From assembly GCA_001687465.1 (NCBI GenBank), contig LVLI01000202.1, forward strand, positions 124,001 to 188,000: a stretch of DNA of 64,000 bases. Direction: 5' to 3'. The stretch comes from Halocafeteria seosinensis. Lineage: Eukaryota > Sar > Bigyra > Bicosoecida. The notes below the pieces were generated by a model that did not search any database, was not told the origin of the DNA, and worked only from the letters and a program-made list of their open reading frames with translations. This document shows, one piece after another, positions 1 to 11,699 of the stretch; the stretch's first letter is position 1, and each line of letters opens with the position of its first letter. Made by a program: the position numbers and the translations under genes.

Positions 1-77
1 TCTGCATTCGGATCCCTATACATGTTACGATGCACCAGTACATGTATGCACCAATCGACGCGACAACCATAATGAGC

Positions 78-163
78 GCTGCTCTAACTGGTTCACAAAG
101 TCGGTTTGTGAAGCTGCTGTGCTGCTCTAACTGCTTCACAAAGTCGGTTTGTGAAGCTGCTGT
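78..163. repeat. Tandem 43-bp repeat, two hairpin-forming copies
   Basis: Two adjacent 43-bp units (78-120 and 121-163) differ at one base (g91 versus c134). Each contains a stem of 9-10 bp, TTCACAAA paired with TTTGTGAA, around a GTCGG loop, so the array would form two successive hairpins. It lies 80 bp upstream of the ATG of the first gene, so it would fall in that gene's promoter or 5' UTR. The function is unknown. Confidence 0.9.
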
Positions 164-242
164 TACAGTGCTGTATGAGATGCATTCGAAACCATTATCA
201 TTGTTGAACTTTTTTTGCCTCGAAGAAAGGACTAACTGGTGT

Positions 243-618
243 ATGGACATAATGGAGAATAACAACGCAGAAGAGCCCGAGATCTCGCAAGCGCGGCTGG
301 ATAATTTCATTGCCCGCAATGAGGAAGCACGAGAACGATACCGGAGAGCAGCCGCAAAAAGCAATGAAGAACGAGAAGAAATAGCAGCCTCTTTGGAAAG
401 AGAAACAGGGGTGTCCCTGCCATCGCAGCTGCCGTCCGGAGCTACTGGTAACGAGGTAAGCCCCAAGGACAACACTATCGAGAACTATCGTTACTTGATT
501 TCTTAGCATTTGGCAGAATTCAAACGGTAATCAACAGTCCCAAAGCACTCGATATGCACAACAGTACTACGAAGGGCTAATCAAAACGCACAATGAACAG
601 CAGGAGCCTAAGAAATAA
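243..618 (+). CDS. Small hydrophilic protein of unknown function (104 aa, 2 exons)
   Basis: Two exons, 243-455 and 517-618, join in phase 0 across a 61-nt intron (GTAAGC...TTGGCAG) to encode about 104 residues. The N-terminal half is charged and probably one helix (IARNEEARERYRRAAAKSNE); the C-terminal half is Gln/Asn-rich and ends in KK. There is no signal peptide, membrane segment or recognisable domain. The ATG at 243 was chosen because the frame upstream runs into the tandem repeat; an in-frame Met three codons later is an alternative start. I do not recognise the family. The intron and steady helix-like composition argue for a real gene. Confidence 0.5.
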
Positions 619-983
619 TGCTGAGAGCGGTGTTGGTTGATCTCGCCACAGTGGAGCAGCAATGTAGTGAATGTGGATTGTGATTTCGCACCAATGATGA
701 TGCTCGCTCGTCCATAGCTGTTTGCGTACTCTTTAAGACTAGAATCGCCTTCCGTTCTACCTGCGCGGTGTGAGTCTATGCTGTGGTCGCTCTTTTATCA
801 GGATTGTGGTAAATGAGTCGTCGCAGAAAGACTTGAGGCTGATTCCATTTACTGCTTTGAAAGGTTGGAATATGTATGGTGTAAATGCTGAGTTTTCAAG
901 TGGACGCTCGTTTTTAATTATAGGCTTGCTTAGGGTAACGAGAGGAGATCGTCTTCACTATATCTTTGATAAAACAAGAGACC
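619..983. other. Intergenic, nothing recognised
   Basis: This is the 3' flank shared by the small gene and the convergent kinesin gene. The only open frame on + runs antisense into the last kinesin exon and lacks an ATG. No RNA gene or repeat was seen. Confidence 0.5.
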
Positions 984-3900
984 TTAGACTCCTGACGTAT
1001 CCGGATAGCTAGAACCCGGTTCCGTTGTGTCATCGATTTCCACGGACGAAGCCATGCCGCATCCTTTATACGCCTCTAATTCACTTTCGAGTTGGTTTAC
1101 CCTAGTTTTTAGTTTTGCTACGTCGACTGTGCTCTTTTGCTTTTTCGGCTGTTCCAAGTAACAAACACCTATCCATTTTGAAACCATACTTACAGTTCAT
1201 ATACTGTGTCAGAACATACCTTGCCCAGTTCTACAGACCTACAACGTGAAGCAAAGTGGAGTGAAGCTATAGACTCCGTTGAGTTCCACAGAACTGGTGA
1301 AATATTAGCAAACATGAGCACCTGAAAGTCATTGCCATTGAATACGGATAATATCCGGACTACGAAACAGTCGTATCTACATACTTTTGAGTTCCCCGTG
1401 AGGCAATCCTTTAACAAGTAAGTTAACTTGGAATTGCGGAACGGGGTGTGCTTCGAGGAGCTCTTTCCAAGAGCATTGACCACGTCTCCCAAGGCGCTGA
1501 ATGTATCGCATGTGAGAACGAGTTGCCTCATGAATTAGACAAGAGCTATCTTTGATACTGCACATACCTTAAAGAGCGATTTATGTTTTGGGCCTCTTTT
1601 AGTCTGTCACCGGATGCGTCCGTCTTACTGACTCGTTCGGACCCTGCCAAGTCGATCAGGTTCATTGTGGCCGTCATAGACTCATCAGCAAGGAGACTAT
1701 CTCCTTCGACCTGAAGCAGTTGCGTATTGCTGGAAACTACGCATACGAGATTAAGGTTCAAACAGATCACTCATACCTCAATTTTAACAACTAAGTGGGA
1801 CCTAGAAGAGTGCTCGTGCATATTCGTCGCCCCTACTTGTCGTGACTGGATTCCTCTATTCAATATTTCCAAACCTGCCTCAACACTTTCTGGTTCGGCG
1901 GTAGTTAATCCAGGAACAATCATCGAATTTGTGCCCTGCAACCGGGAAATGCTATATCGAATACATTTCTACAACGACGTGATGCCTACCTCTCGGATGT
2001 CTAGTGCTCGTCGTTTCCGCTCGATTCCCGTTGTCGGTAACGGTGCAAGGAGGTCAAATATCGTCTCGTTGTATATCTCCCTGGGAGTGCAAGATAGCAC
2101 GTTGCAGAAACACATCTCTCTGAAACTTTCTGACTTACAATAGGGAAAGTTTGATCTTGTAGTTCCATTGCGACTTCCGATGTGAGATAGTATTGAATAT
2201 ATGCTTGAAGGTCCGATAGTAAATACCTCTGCTACGAACACACAACCTGGTATCTCGTCCTCATCAGCGTAGGGCCATCATCTGTACTTACGGTTCGGCT
2301 TTACTCCCTTCCATCGTAAATGTTTTCCCCGACCCGGTCTGCCCATAGGCAAAAATGCATACGTTGTAACCATCCATGGCCGAGTCGATCATCGGTGCAA
2401 CACGACCGAATACCTCCTCTTGCGTCGTCTGAGGCGTAAAAACCTCATCGAATTCGAAGCTACGTAGAGCACCCTTTTCGGAGCTTTCAAAGAGTGTAAT
2501 GTCCCCCTCCATTGGAAACGAACAAATGTCCGAACATTTCTCGCGATTTCGCTCTTGCTTTAGTATCGGACGAACACGGCAGAACACTCTAATGTTCCCT
2601 CTGAAAGGCCAAATGATGTTGGTGGATGTGGAAGCAGTAGAAATCAACTAGAGAAAACGTACTTTAGCTCAATTATCTGGTTTTGGATCTGCCTTCTCCG
2701 TTGCTGTTCTTGTTGATAGTGGTGAAACGCCTCTCGTTCTTTTTGTTTCTGTTGCTCAATCTGCTCCGCAGCATCTGCTTTTACCCGCTGTTTCATACGC
2801 GACGAGAGAGATTAGTTACCTGTTGTGAACCCATCTTGAAAACTCTCTTACATTGATACTCTGTCTATGACCCTCTTCCAGAGAGGCTTTTGCAGACTCG
2901 TACGCTGTGTCTTTCAGCTTTTCAATTCGATTCTCATATTCTGTTGCTAGACGACGCTTGTCTTCTTTCGCACCCGCTAGGAGCTGGTTCAGAGTTTCAA
3001 GAGATGAAGCATGCTCTCGCTTCAAAGACTCAGTGGTACTCTGTTGAAAAAGACCTACTGTAAACTTCTATTCTGTGCTGCTATTTCAGTTTCATACAAA
3101 CTTACCTGAACTCTTTCTTGTTCCACTCTAATTAAATTTTCTTTTTCTTGGATCTCAGTCGCATGCGACACGTGAATAGCGTGTATGCGCCTCTGAAGAG
3201 CTTCTTCATTCTTGGCTTTGTATGCCGAAAATTCTGAAGAAAATTGACGGGTCGTTCTGCTCATTTCATCGCGATGTTTTTCCAGCATGCCATGAACCAC
3301 AGCTCTCACACCTTTCTGGTGGTCTTCGAGCTGATCTCTAACATTTCGCCTCTCTTGCCTAACCATCGCACTGAGCTGACGCTGTTGCCCTCCCAAGTGT
3401 GACAACCGCTCGGCAATGGTTCGACTATATTTTTTCAGTGTAAGAAGAATGCTTGCGCAGTTGCTATCTAGTTCTTGTTTATATAACTGAAACGATGCCA
3501 GTCCAGCATTCCTTAAGTCACGGTGATGATCTCGCAATACTGTTGTTCGGAATTTATACGCATGGAGCCTTTCCTTAAGCTGCGAACATAGTCTTCCCTG
3601 TTTCGCAGTATTCTCGTTCTGAGAGCGACTGAGTTCCATTTCCCGATGAGCGAGTTGATTCTCGTATTCGGTACGCATGCTGGTAACTTGTTGCTCCCGA
3701 TTGGATGCTCTTACAGCCTCGTCGTGACACCACTGTTGCATCTGATTGGATACCCTCTCTACTTGCTCTTGACAATTGGCGATTACTGTACACATTAGTT
3801 TCTTCAATGTTTCACGTTGACGCTTTAATCTTTGAAGCGCGTGGTTGCACGAACGGACTTTTCGGACTGCATTGGATGATTTCTCCAGTGCGAGTACAGT

Positions 3901-5866
3901 CTCCTTGTGTGTCTCAAAATGCTGTCTCCGTTCCTCGGGTTTATCCGTTTCATTTGCAGGATTTTGGCCAGCTGCAGGAGGATACACATACTGGTCATCA
4001 ATACGGGATAGCTTTTCTGATTCTCTAGCGAAACTCGTGTCTTCATGGTTATTGAGTTGGCGTCCCACGCTCCCATTCGTCGGCAAGGTAGATTCCTCCT
4101 CAAGGTTTAATTTTTGCGGTCCATTGATTTGTGTTGCTCCCTCTCTTGTCCTTCCATGCAACTGTTTAGCAGGAACCTCACTTCGTCGAGATAAGCGCTC
4201 CACATTAACATCACCAAAATCCACGATGGTAGCTCCTGGAAAGGAGTCTGCGGAGTCTCCGCGGGCGATATTCTCTTCCAACATCCAGGATGATACATTA
4301 ATAGATGGGGGTGCCCTTGGAGGAGAATCTAACGATTCCGGGAGCTGTTGCTGCTCTCTTTCCAGCTGTAATAGTTTCATGTCAAGTTCTCTAAGTTGCT
4401 CGTTGCTATATTTCTCTTTCAAACGACACTCTTCTAGCTTTAATTCATATCTGCGTCAATAACAGTAGTCTTCCTATAATTGCAAGAGTACACAGAATAA
4501 GACACTAAGGGGCTAACCTCTTAATTAAAGACTGTGCTTGAGGTTTCTCCTCAGCAGATACCGAAGAGGCCCCTAGCGGTTGCTGCAGGAGACGTATCAG
4601 TAATAGCTTCAGTCTATGATACGTAGTACATTCACCTATATTACCATCAGTTGGTCAATTTGTGACTCTTTCAATTCCAGTTGACTCCGTAACAGTCTAG
4701 CATCTCTGTTTAACTCATTTATTTGGGCTCGAAAATTCTGTATTTAAACAAGTACCACGTACATTTCAGCAGTTCACGAGGACGGTAAGTGGATCAGAAC
4801 CCTTACGTCTTCATTCATTTTCCGCTGTTGCTGCTCATCTACAAGAGAAGCATTCAGAGACGAAATTTCAGCAATCATATCTTCGGTTGCCTGCACCGTG
4901 GACGGTAGCGGGTCGTGAAACATTGTGGGGGGAGAAACCCGGAACACTTACTCTTTCAGCATGTCCGGCACGCGTTCTCCAATCCTGAATACGTTCCCAG
5001 TACTCATCATAGCTTTGGAGTCTCTGACTGATTTTTTCCAGTCTCTTATCCTTCTGAAAATGCAAACTAGTATGAAGAAGGGGATAAATCCATCTTGAGT
5101 AACGGTGCATTTGACGTTCTCCTACCTCCTCACAAGACGTCTTCGTCTTGAGTAACTCTACCTGGAACTGCGTATTTTTAGCGATCAGCTGCTTTACATT
5201 GGAATCCGGTTCCCTCCGTGAAGTATTTGTCGTGAGAGACTGAATTTGGGAAACGAGTCACAAGGTCTTGACACCCTACTGTGAACGCAGCATGCTTACA
5301 GAGCGATGTTCCTCGGTTGTTCCTCCAAGTTGTTGAATAATTTGCTGCAAGCAACCCGCAACGCAACGTAATTTTAACTTTCCATTTTATAATACGTCGG
5401 CGAATGATTGCCGTACCTCTTGTTCTTCGAAAAGCTTCTGGTGCTCCCGCAAGTTGAGGACCTGCTCAAGCTGGACCTTACACAGGAGGCGATAGGCAAT
5501 CTGCCTCCAGTCAGTAATACAAAATTAGACACCATTAAGTTTCTGCAAGCTGCTAAAGCCTCTTACTTTAAGTTCCTGCAGCATACCATCTCTCGAATCG
5601 GGCACTTTAACTTCAAATACGGAACGAGTCGCTTCTGTGACGATGTATCGGCTGTGTGGAGTGGCCGTGGATCTAAGCAAAGCAATAGCGGACTCACCAT
5701 CATTGGATTCGCCGTCGTCAATCGGGAAGGATATCACAACATCATTGTCTTCGTGCTCTCCTTCTCCGTTGTCCAACTTGTCCCCCCACCCAAAGCTTGT
5801 TTCTTGCTCCCTGTTGTCCTCTACACCTCCTACAACTCGCGAAATCGCCTCCCAAACGTTGTTCAT
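984..5866 (-). CDS. Kinesin-14 family minus-end-directed motor with C-terminal motor domain
   Basis: About 19 short exons encode roughly 1,250 residues, starting MNNVWEAI at 5866 and stopping (TAA) at 984-986. The first 100 residues are acidic, followed by about 750 residues of heptad-rich coiled coil; the longest exon is about 4453-3107. The motor begins [14 protein letters not shown], the classical kinesin-14 neck-motor junction. The P-loop [20 protein letters not shown], switch I EHSSRSH, switch II DLAGSER and [13 protein letters not shown] are all present when introns are removed at GT-AG sites. Examples are exon 5866-5567, intron 5566-5501, exon 5500-5417. A tail of about 55 residues follows the motor. 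Family knowledge: kinesin-14s act in spindle organisation and minus-end transport. No MyTH4/FERM (KCBP) domain is visible. The motor looks catalytically intact. Confidence 0.93.
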
Positions 5867-6330
5867 TTTTACGTTGTGCTTTATATACAGTATATGTGCA
5901 GCACTCGTTATGATTGACCCTCTCGTGAAACTCGTGTACGTGCAGCCTTTAGGCAGTGGTCCAGTCAGCGGCTAACTTCATAGCGATGCTGATACAACTG
6001 GTCACTGAACACGATGAGTTTTTATGACGTAGTTGTGCACAGATCTTGGTCTCGTCGATGACCTATTGACTCGACCCTGCCAGGCTGTAGCACCAGCAGA
6101 ACGAAAACTAAACAATTCAATGAGTAGTGCCTAACTAAGGACGAACGGCGACGAACCCTAACTTTCCAAAGATCAGTGCAGTCCTTCGAACAAACCACCA
6201 CCGCTGAGAGTAGCCAACCCAAGTAAGCAACCATTTGTATATTTTTGTTGATAGAGCGGAACTACTTAATGGGTGAAATTATGGATACAGTGTAATGCCC
6301 TTAGTGTACATACACAGTGTCCACTTCCAC

Positions 6331-6424
6331 TTCAACTATCCCGAGTATGATGGCCAATAATATCACAGTTGAAACTTCCTTGTAAGTTTAAACAATCACG
6401 TGCTTTTCAGGGATAGTTGAAAAC
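6331..6424. repeat. Imperfect inverted repeat (TTCAACTATCCC / GGGATAGTTGAA)
   Basis: TTCAACTATCCC at 6331-6342 is the reverse complement of GGGATAGTTGAA near 6410-6421. A second partial pairing between TGTAAGTTT and AAACTTACA lies between and beyond the arms, so the segment could fold into a cruciform or long hairpin. It could be a decayed foldback element or a regulatory dyad. Confidence 0.6.
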
Positions 6425-6640
6425 TTACAGTGTACAATATTCCATGCGAATACAGTACAAAAAAAGGAGAAAAGCCTTCTGTGCAGCACTGTGTGGCCAT
6501 CGCTGTGTGCTGTCTAGAGACAGAATTCGTTCTTCCAGATCGTTGTACAACCAGGTTTGCAGAAGCTCTTTTCGGAAGAGTTTTCCCCCTCCTTATCGAG
6601 GAACTGTGAAGCGTAGCACTGGGCTAATCACTTTTGTGTT

Positions 6641-6704
6641 GGTCTCTCCTAGTCCTCTCTCTGTATCCGACAGTGTATCGCCGTTTTTAAAGCTAGGAGA
6701 GACC
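6641..6704. repeat. Perfect 12-bp inverted repeat
   Basis: GGTCTCTCCTAG (6641-6652) and CTAGGAGAGACC (6693-6704) are exact reverse complements separated by 40 bases. It is the second dyad in this intergenic region. The role is unknown. Confidence 0.7.
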
Positions 6705-7157
6705 TCTGCAAGAGCAAGCATGTAGGTGGTGCTCCTCTGGGAAGAGGAATCGTGAGCACACGCAGCAGGGGGCGCAGAGACACAAGAGAGTACTACGGAT
6801 TTGCAAAGCAGAGATGATTCTTTTTTTTTTTTAAGGTTGGCAACAGGGACACATTTTTTCCGATGAAACCGAGACCAGCAGCTAGGAACCCATGCCAGTA
6901 CTGTCGAGTAGATCAATACACACACAACTCACCCGAAACACATGGTAACACACACACACCGACCCACGGTTCACCTAGTTCCCGAACTGTGTTCGCATTC
7001 CGTATCACAAAATTGAAGTCTTTTGAACTGTCAAGTTGAACATTTATCATCACAATCTGATTCACAAAGTTAATCCCCATTGGAATCCACTCTCTCTGTA
7101 TAATTGTCGTTGGACTGCAGACCGAGAGCTCAGCGAGGAGTTCAGTCTGCCAAGAAA

Positions 7158-8891
7158 ATGGGATGGCGTGTCGTATTGATTGCGTTGTGCTTGGGGGTGT
7201 CAATCGTATCGTCTGTGAGCTATGCCAAGGGACCTGCGAGCTGCGAGGATCTGGAGGGAGTGAATATCGGTATTGGCATCTATTTGGTGAATTTAGCGGT
7301 TGTGCAAAGCGAATATGGCTCGTCGGACATGGACTTTTACATTTACTTCCAAGCTGAAAAGTGCCAGTATCCCGATGTGACCCAGGAGAGTAAGTGTCAA
7401 AGCCTGTAGTCAACTCGAGTACCACAGTACCATGGTATGCTTGCACTGTCACGCAGATGATGAAGAAGTCTCCCGAATATTCAATAATGCCGGGAAGAGT
7501 CTTCAGGCACAAAGGATCAACAAATTCGACAAAGGAACTAACACGACCACCCAAGTGAGTGAAACGTGATAGAGTTCTTGTGGATGGAACTCACATGACA
7601 TCTGAATCTGACTGCAGTTCCGGATCAAAGGACAATTCACGTATTCCAGTGACATCTCGCTATGGCCTTTTGAGACCCAAGAACTTCTTATTGCTGTAGA
7701 GGACCCAAAAAACCCCAAGAAAAAAATTCGGTTTCATCCCCTATCGGATCTAACTCGGCTCTCCCCTACTCTGACAAGCCCCGGATGGTAAGTGGTGGGA
7801 GATTTCTTAGCCAAATTGGTATTCCATATTTTTTCCCTCGGCTTTCAGGGTGTTCCCAAGCAATAATGCATCAAGTAGCGTGTTAGATGCTTCAGTACGA
7901 GATGTCGTGTACCCTAAAGGTGGAACATTCTCACGCTATGAGTTAAGAATATCGTTGTCCAGACCGGCGGTATGCTGCAGCTTCATGTCGTCCCTAGGAC
8001 ATGCAAATGTTATTACGTTTTGTTTTTGTTTTGACAAACAGCTGAATGGTTTCGTGAAGGACCTACTTCCACCAATTTTCATTTGCATCGTCCAGTTTTT
8101 CTCTTTCGCTATCACTCCCTCCGACGTCGTCACCCGAATATCGATGATGGGCGCTGGTTAGTACCTGCCCGCATACTGTTTTGTTGCGTGATTCACTTGA
8201 AATTTATTGTTGGGTGCATCTTCCAGGTTTAACCGCTGCTGTTTTGTTTCATGTGCAAATTGCTGCCGATCGGCCCCGACGACGTATCTTTTGTTTGCGG
8301 ATAAATTTATGACTGCCGTTTACGGCATTATTGTGTACGCTGTATTTTCAAAATGTCGATTAGATCAGCGAAGCACTGAGTGTTTTCCCTTAACCGTTCC
8401 AGATACAACGGCATTGTCTCTGCGCTGATTCTTCATAACTTGGAGAGACGTGGTGACCAGGAACTGGCTAAACGAACGCAAAGACGAACCGAGGTCATCA
8501 TGCTGTTTGCGGTACCCGCAATAACAATCGCTCTGTTATTGGATTTTGAAGGCGTTAATGTAGGATGGAGTCTCTCTCTAGTTCTAGTATCTATTATTGC
8601 TGGTTATGCTGTCAGGTACGGTTCACCTGGCGTCTCACATGAACTCCGTCTTCACCCTGTGGGGTGCGTTGCAGTTATCTTTATGACTACAAGCGGAGGT
8701 TGCTCCCACATCAGATTCAGAAGCAGGCGACGGATAGTGAGCCTCTTTTATCTACTATATCAAATGATGAGGACTCCAAGCAAATGTCAGAGCGAGGTGT
8801 TTTGCATGGCGCAACAGCTGCTCAACACCGTCGAAGAAATTTAGATACAGGTTATGACGAAGGTGATGTAGAAATGCACTCTTCTAAGTAG
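7158..8891 (+). CDS. Pentameric ligand-gated ion channel (Cys-loop receptor superfamily) relative with apparent frameshift
   Basis: Eight exons: 7158-7389, 7457-7554, 7618-7787, 7849-7969, 8042-8156, 8227-8334, 8403-8615, 8675-8891. A signal peptide (MGWRVVLIALCLGVSIVSS) is followed by a ligand-binding beta-sandwich (VNIGIGIYLVNLAVV, DFYIYF). Next come the Pro-loop LWPFETQ, M1/M2 from LLPPIFICIVQFF to GLTAAVLFHV, M3 from YLLFADKFM, the cytoplasmic ERRGDQELAKR and M4. The two cysteines of the animal Cys-loop are absent around the FPF-like loop, as in bacterial members. The summed exons are 1,274 nt, one short of a multiple of three. The reading frame slips at the C4 run 8274-8277 in exon 6, between the M2-distal and M3 motifs. 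All splice junctions otherwise keep frame. The cause could be sequencing error, an allele or a young pseudogene. Expected role: ion channel in the plasma or ciliary membrane. Confidence 0.82.
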
Positions 8892-9147
8892 TAGCAGGAG
8901 TAGCGTTCGTTCGCTATTAATCATCATTGGTGTGTGTTCGGATTCACAATCAATAGCACCCCTTAGCCATCCCTATCGGCCGACGCGTCAACTTCTAAGA
9001 TTGTCAAGGCATTCACGATTCATTTTCTACGTGGCTCCTCGTTTCCTAAACATTGAATTTGTTGAACTACGCTCGCTGACTCGCGGCCACCAAGGTTTAG
9101 AGGCGGCTTGAGTCTGCAGGGCCGACTTTAAGGGAAGTTCGATGGAG
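8892..9147. other. Short convergent intergenic spacer
   Basis: About 255 bp between the 3' ends of the channel gene (+) and the coiled-coil gene (-). No gene or repeat was seen. Confidence 0.5.
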
Positions 9148-11394
9148 CTACTCATCCCCGAATTTGCCAATGTGTTGCTCAAGTAGTGCGCTTAACCTGT
9201 CCATTTTGTCAACGCACCCTTTCACTTTTTTGAGTTGATCTGCAGGCAATTTGGCTTGCAGCTTCGAGCTCACATGTTGTGTTATTTGCAACACAGTTTT
9301 CATTTGTTCAATTGCGGTTTGGTTCTGTCTTTCAAAATTTCTATATTTTGCCTTGACCTCATTATATTTTTCGCGCAACTCACCGACAGTTTTTTTATGA
9401 CCTTCTTTTATGCTTTTCAACGTTTCTGAATGCTCTTGCTCTTGCTTTTCAATTAACTGCTGTATATTCTCCGTCGCGTTTTCAGATTGACTTAATTGAG
9501 TGTTAATATTTGCGTTCTGCTGCAGTAATCGTTTGTAAGAGCTTTCGTAGTCCTCTAGGATGTGTTGATATCTTTCCAGCTCCTTCTCCAGACGTTGTTT
9601 CTGTCCCAGTGTGGCTTGACGTTCCTCCTCCATCGTTTGTATACGTTCAGCGCTTGCGTTGCACGCCTGTGACTGCTCAAGTCTCAATTCTTCTAAGGTT
9701 TTCGTCTGTTCTTGGAGTTGCGATTCAAGTTTATTTGCTCTACTCTCCAGTTCAGCCTTTTGGGTGTTAACTCGATTCACCTCTTGTTGTTTTTCCTCTA
9801 TTGTGAGGTCTTTTTCGTCGATCTGCTTATGAGCTTGTTCTAACTCGCTCTCAACTTCCTCAAGTTGGCCCTGTAGTTCGTTTGCAAGCTGTTCTGCCTC
9901 CTGCCGAGCATTCTCCGATTGTTTTTGAACCTTCTCTCTTTTTTCCCTTTGAGACTCCAACTGCGAGGAAAGAGAACTAATCTCGCGTTCTTTCTCCTTA
10001 GCTTTCAACTGCAGATCATCTCTTTCGCGCGTTACTTCGCACAGTTCTTTCCTTAATTTTGCACGATCTTCCTCATCGTATTCATCTACTTTTTCCTGAA
10101 GGTATGTCTTTTCTTGCTCCAACTGATTTATTTTATCTTTGAGGGAATCGCACGTTTCAGTATGTTCCTCTTGGATCTGTTGGAGCTTTGCGTGAGCGGA
10201 AGCCCTAGTGTGGGTGATTGAAGCATGCATGTCCTCGTTGTGCATCATCCTTCGTTCTCTCTCCCTCTCGTACAGGATCTGAAATTCTCGTTTCATCTGC
10301 TGCTGTTTTTCTAACTCGGCATTAAGTTCCACCTGCTTCTGCTCCAAGTGAGTGATGTCCTGTTTGGCAGTAACCAGTGCCTCAGTTGTTTCAAACCACT
10401 TTGTAGAGGACGGTGAGTACTCTGTATCTAGGGACTGCTCTGAATGGGGTACCTTTATTGGAGTCTCTTCAATAAAGTGACTACCTAGAGATGAGCTGAA
10501 GTATTCGTTGTTTTCTGTGTTCGACAAATTTGCATCCCATTCACTATCCTTTGCAATTCGCTGCCTCTTAGTTACAGACCCGGAAGGAGTTAGCTGCCCA
10601 GCTCCTCTCTTGCTATTGGTGCAATTAGGCTGCGCTTCAGCGTGCGAGGTAGCTTCCGAAGCTGCAGTTTCTGCCGCCGTCTCAACAAGATTGGAAATCA
10701 CTTCCGACACAGTCTCCTCGGTAACATCCTTACCTCTCCCGTCGGTATCGGTTACTGCCGGTTCCTTGGTGCACCCAGTGTCCGTATCAGTAGCACTGCT
10801 GCTGCTACTGTAGTCTTCGTCCATGCCGGTATAGCTCCCAAGCAACTCATCTTCTAGTTCGCTGTCCTGCTTCTTGGAATAGTGCTTCCGTCGGCTTTGC
10901 GTTGACGTTGTTGTGCTTTTCCCATTCCTGACTACTCTACGAGGGCCACTTTTCGACAATCGTGCAATTTTCGCTTGGGATTTTCGAGGGAGTTTGGTGC
11001 TCTTGGAAAGGGCATAGTTGTCCTGGAACTCACTGGAATTGTGGTCAACCGCGTTCAATGGAACGCGTTGAGCCCCCGGAGTGGTTGGCCGTGGACGACT
11101 GTTTTGACTACAAGAGATACTCTCTCTCCGCGCACCTCGTGAGCGATTCATTCTACGAAGCTTGGGCAAGTCCCCGTAAGCAAATGGATTCAGTCCCTCT
11201 GATAACCTGTATTCACCCGTTCCAGCCGTTAAGTGCTTCACCTCGCAAAGCAGTCTCCTGTACCCTCCGTCTTGGTCACTCCAATATTTATCACGATCCC
11301 ACCACAGATGCTACCTCAAATAAACAATGACTAGCTGGTCTAAATGCGTCTTGAAAATCCGCCAGCAATCGTCTGTATGGCGTGTATATACCAT
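9148..11394 (-). CDS. Long coiled-coil protein (729 aa), function unknown
   Basis: Two exons: 11394-11315 (ATG at 11394) and 11257-9148, joined over a 57-nt intron; 80 + 2110 nt keep frame. Residues about 1-290 are basic then Ser/Thr/Glu-rich and low complexity, with a basic KRQR patch near residue 260. Residues about 310-690 are nearly uninterrupted heptads rich in Glu, Gln, Lys and Leu. There is no motor, kinase or membrane segment. The N-terminus MVYTRHTDDCWRIFKTHLDQ is supported only if the intron is removed, since the frame is closed by TAG in unspliced sequence. It resembles centrosomal or structural-scaffold coiled-coil proteins in architecture only. It is transcribed divergently from the TBC gene. 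Confidence 0.75.
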
Positions 11395-11412
11395 CTGTGA
11401 AGTTGGGGGAGA

Positions 11413-11426
11413 CGCGCGCGCGCGCG
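11413..11426. repeat. Alternating (CG)7 tract
   Basis: A run of seven CG dinucleotides lies in the 305-bp divergent promoter between the coiled-coil gene (ATG 11394, -) and the TBC gene (ATG 11700, +), about 20 bp upstream of the former's start. A shorter CGCGCGCG lies near 11611. Alternating CG can adopt Z-DNA; any role in this shared promoter is inference. Confidence 0.9.
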
Positions 11427-11699
11427 CTTTGTTGCGACGACTCTTTGCTACCTCCTGTGTCTACCGGAATTCGGAAGCAGAATGTGCATACGATCTGATG
11501 TTGATGGAATGAACTATTTGCACGAGCTTTAACTGAAAGCAGGGCTGGTGTTGTGTCTGCTAGCAGCCTGTACACGGGTACCATCTCATGCTTTGAATCT
11601 TGAAAGTCGCGCGCGTAGTTATCCAGTGCCTTTTCATGTTGCCGAGTTCATTTGTGGACGCTCCCCTGAATGCAATTAAAAACGTGATTGATTATTGAC

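Larger units (their letters stand above)
5867..7157. other. Long intergenic region between divergent kinesin and channel genes
   Basis: About 1.3 kb separates the start of the kinesin gene from that of the channel gene. It holds two inverted repeats (listed separately), a T-rich run near 6820 and CA-rich stretches near 6930-6960. A 70-residue minus-strand ORF at 6022-6234 starts with an ATG and a signal-peptide-like stretch (MVAYLGWLLSAVVVCS), but has no other support. It is best read as a shared promoter region, perhaps with a small undetected gene. Confidence 0.5.

Noticed and set aside
770..1012. Plus-strand ORF before the kinesin 3' end
   Set aside because: No ATG start, overlaps the last kinesin exon antisense and shows no motif.
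3845..4462. 205-residue plus-strand ORF
   Set aside because: It is exactly antisense to the longest coiled-coil exon of the kinesin gene and is Ser/Leu-rich as expected of a shadow frame.
6105..6170. CCCTAAC-like bases suggesting telomeric repeat
   Set aside because: A single CCTAAC occurrence, not a tandem array.
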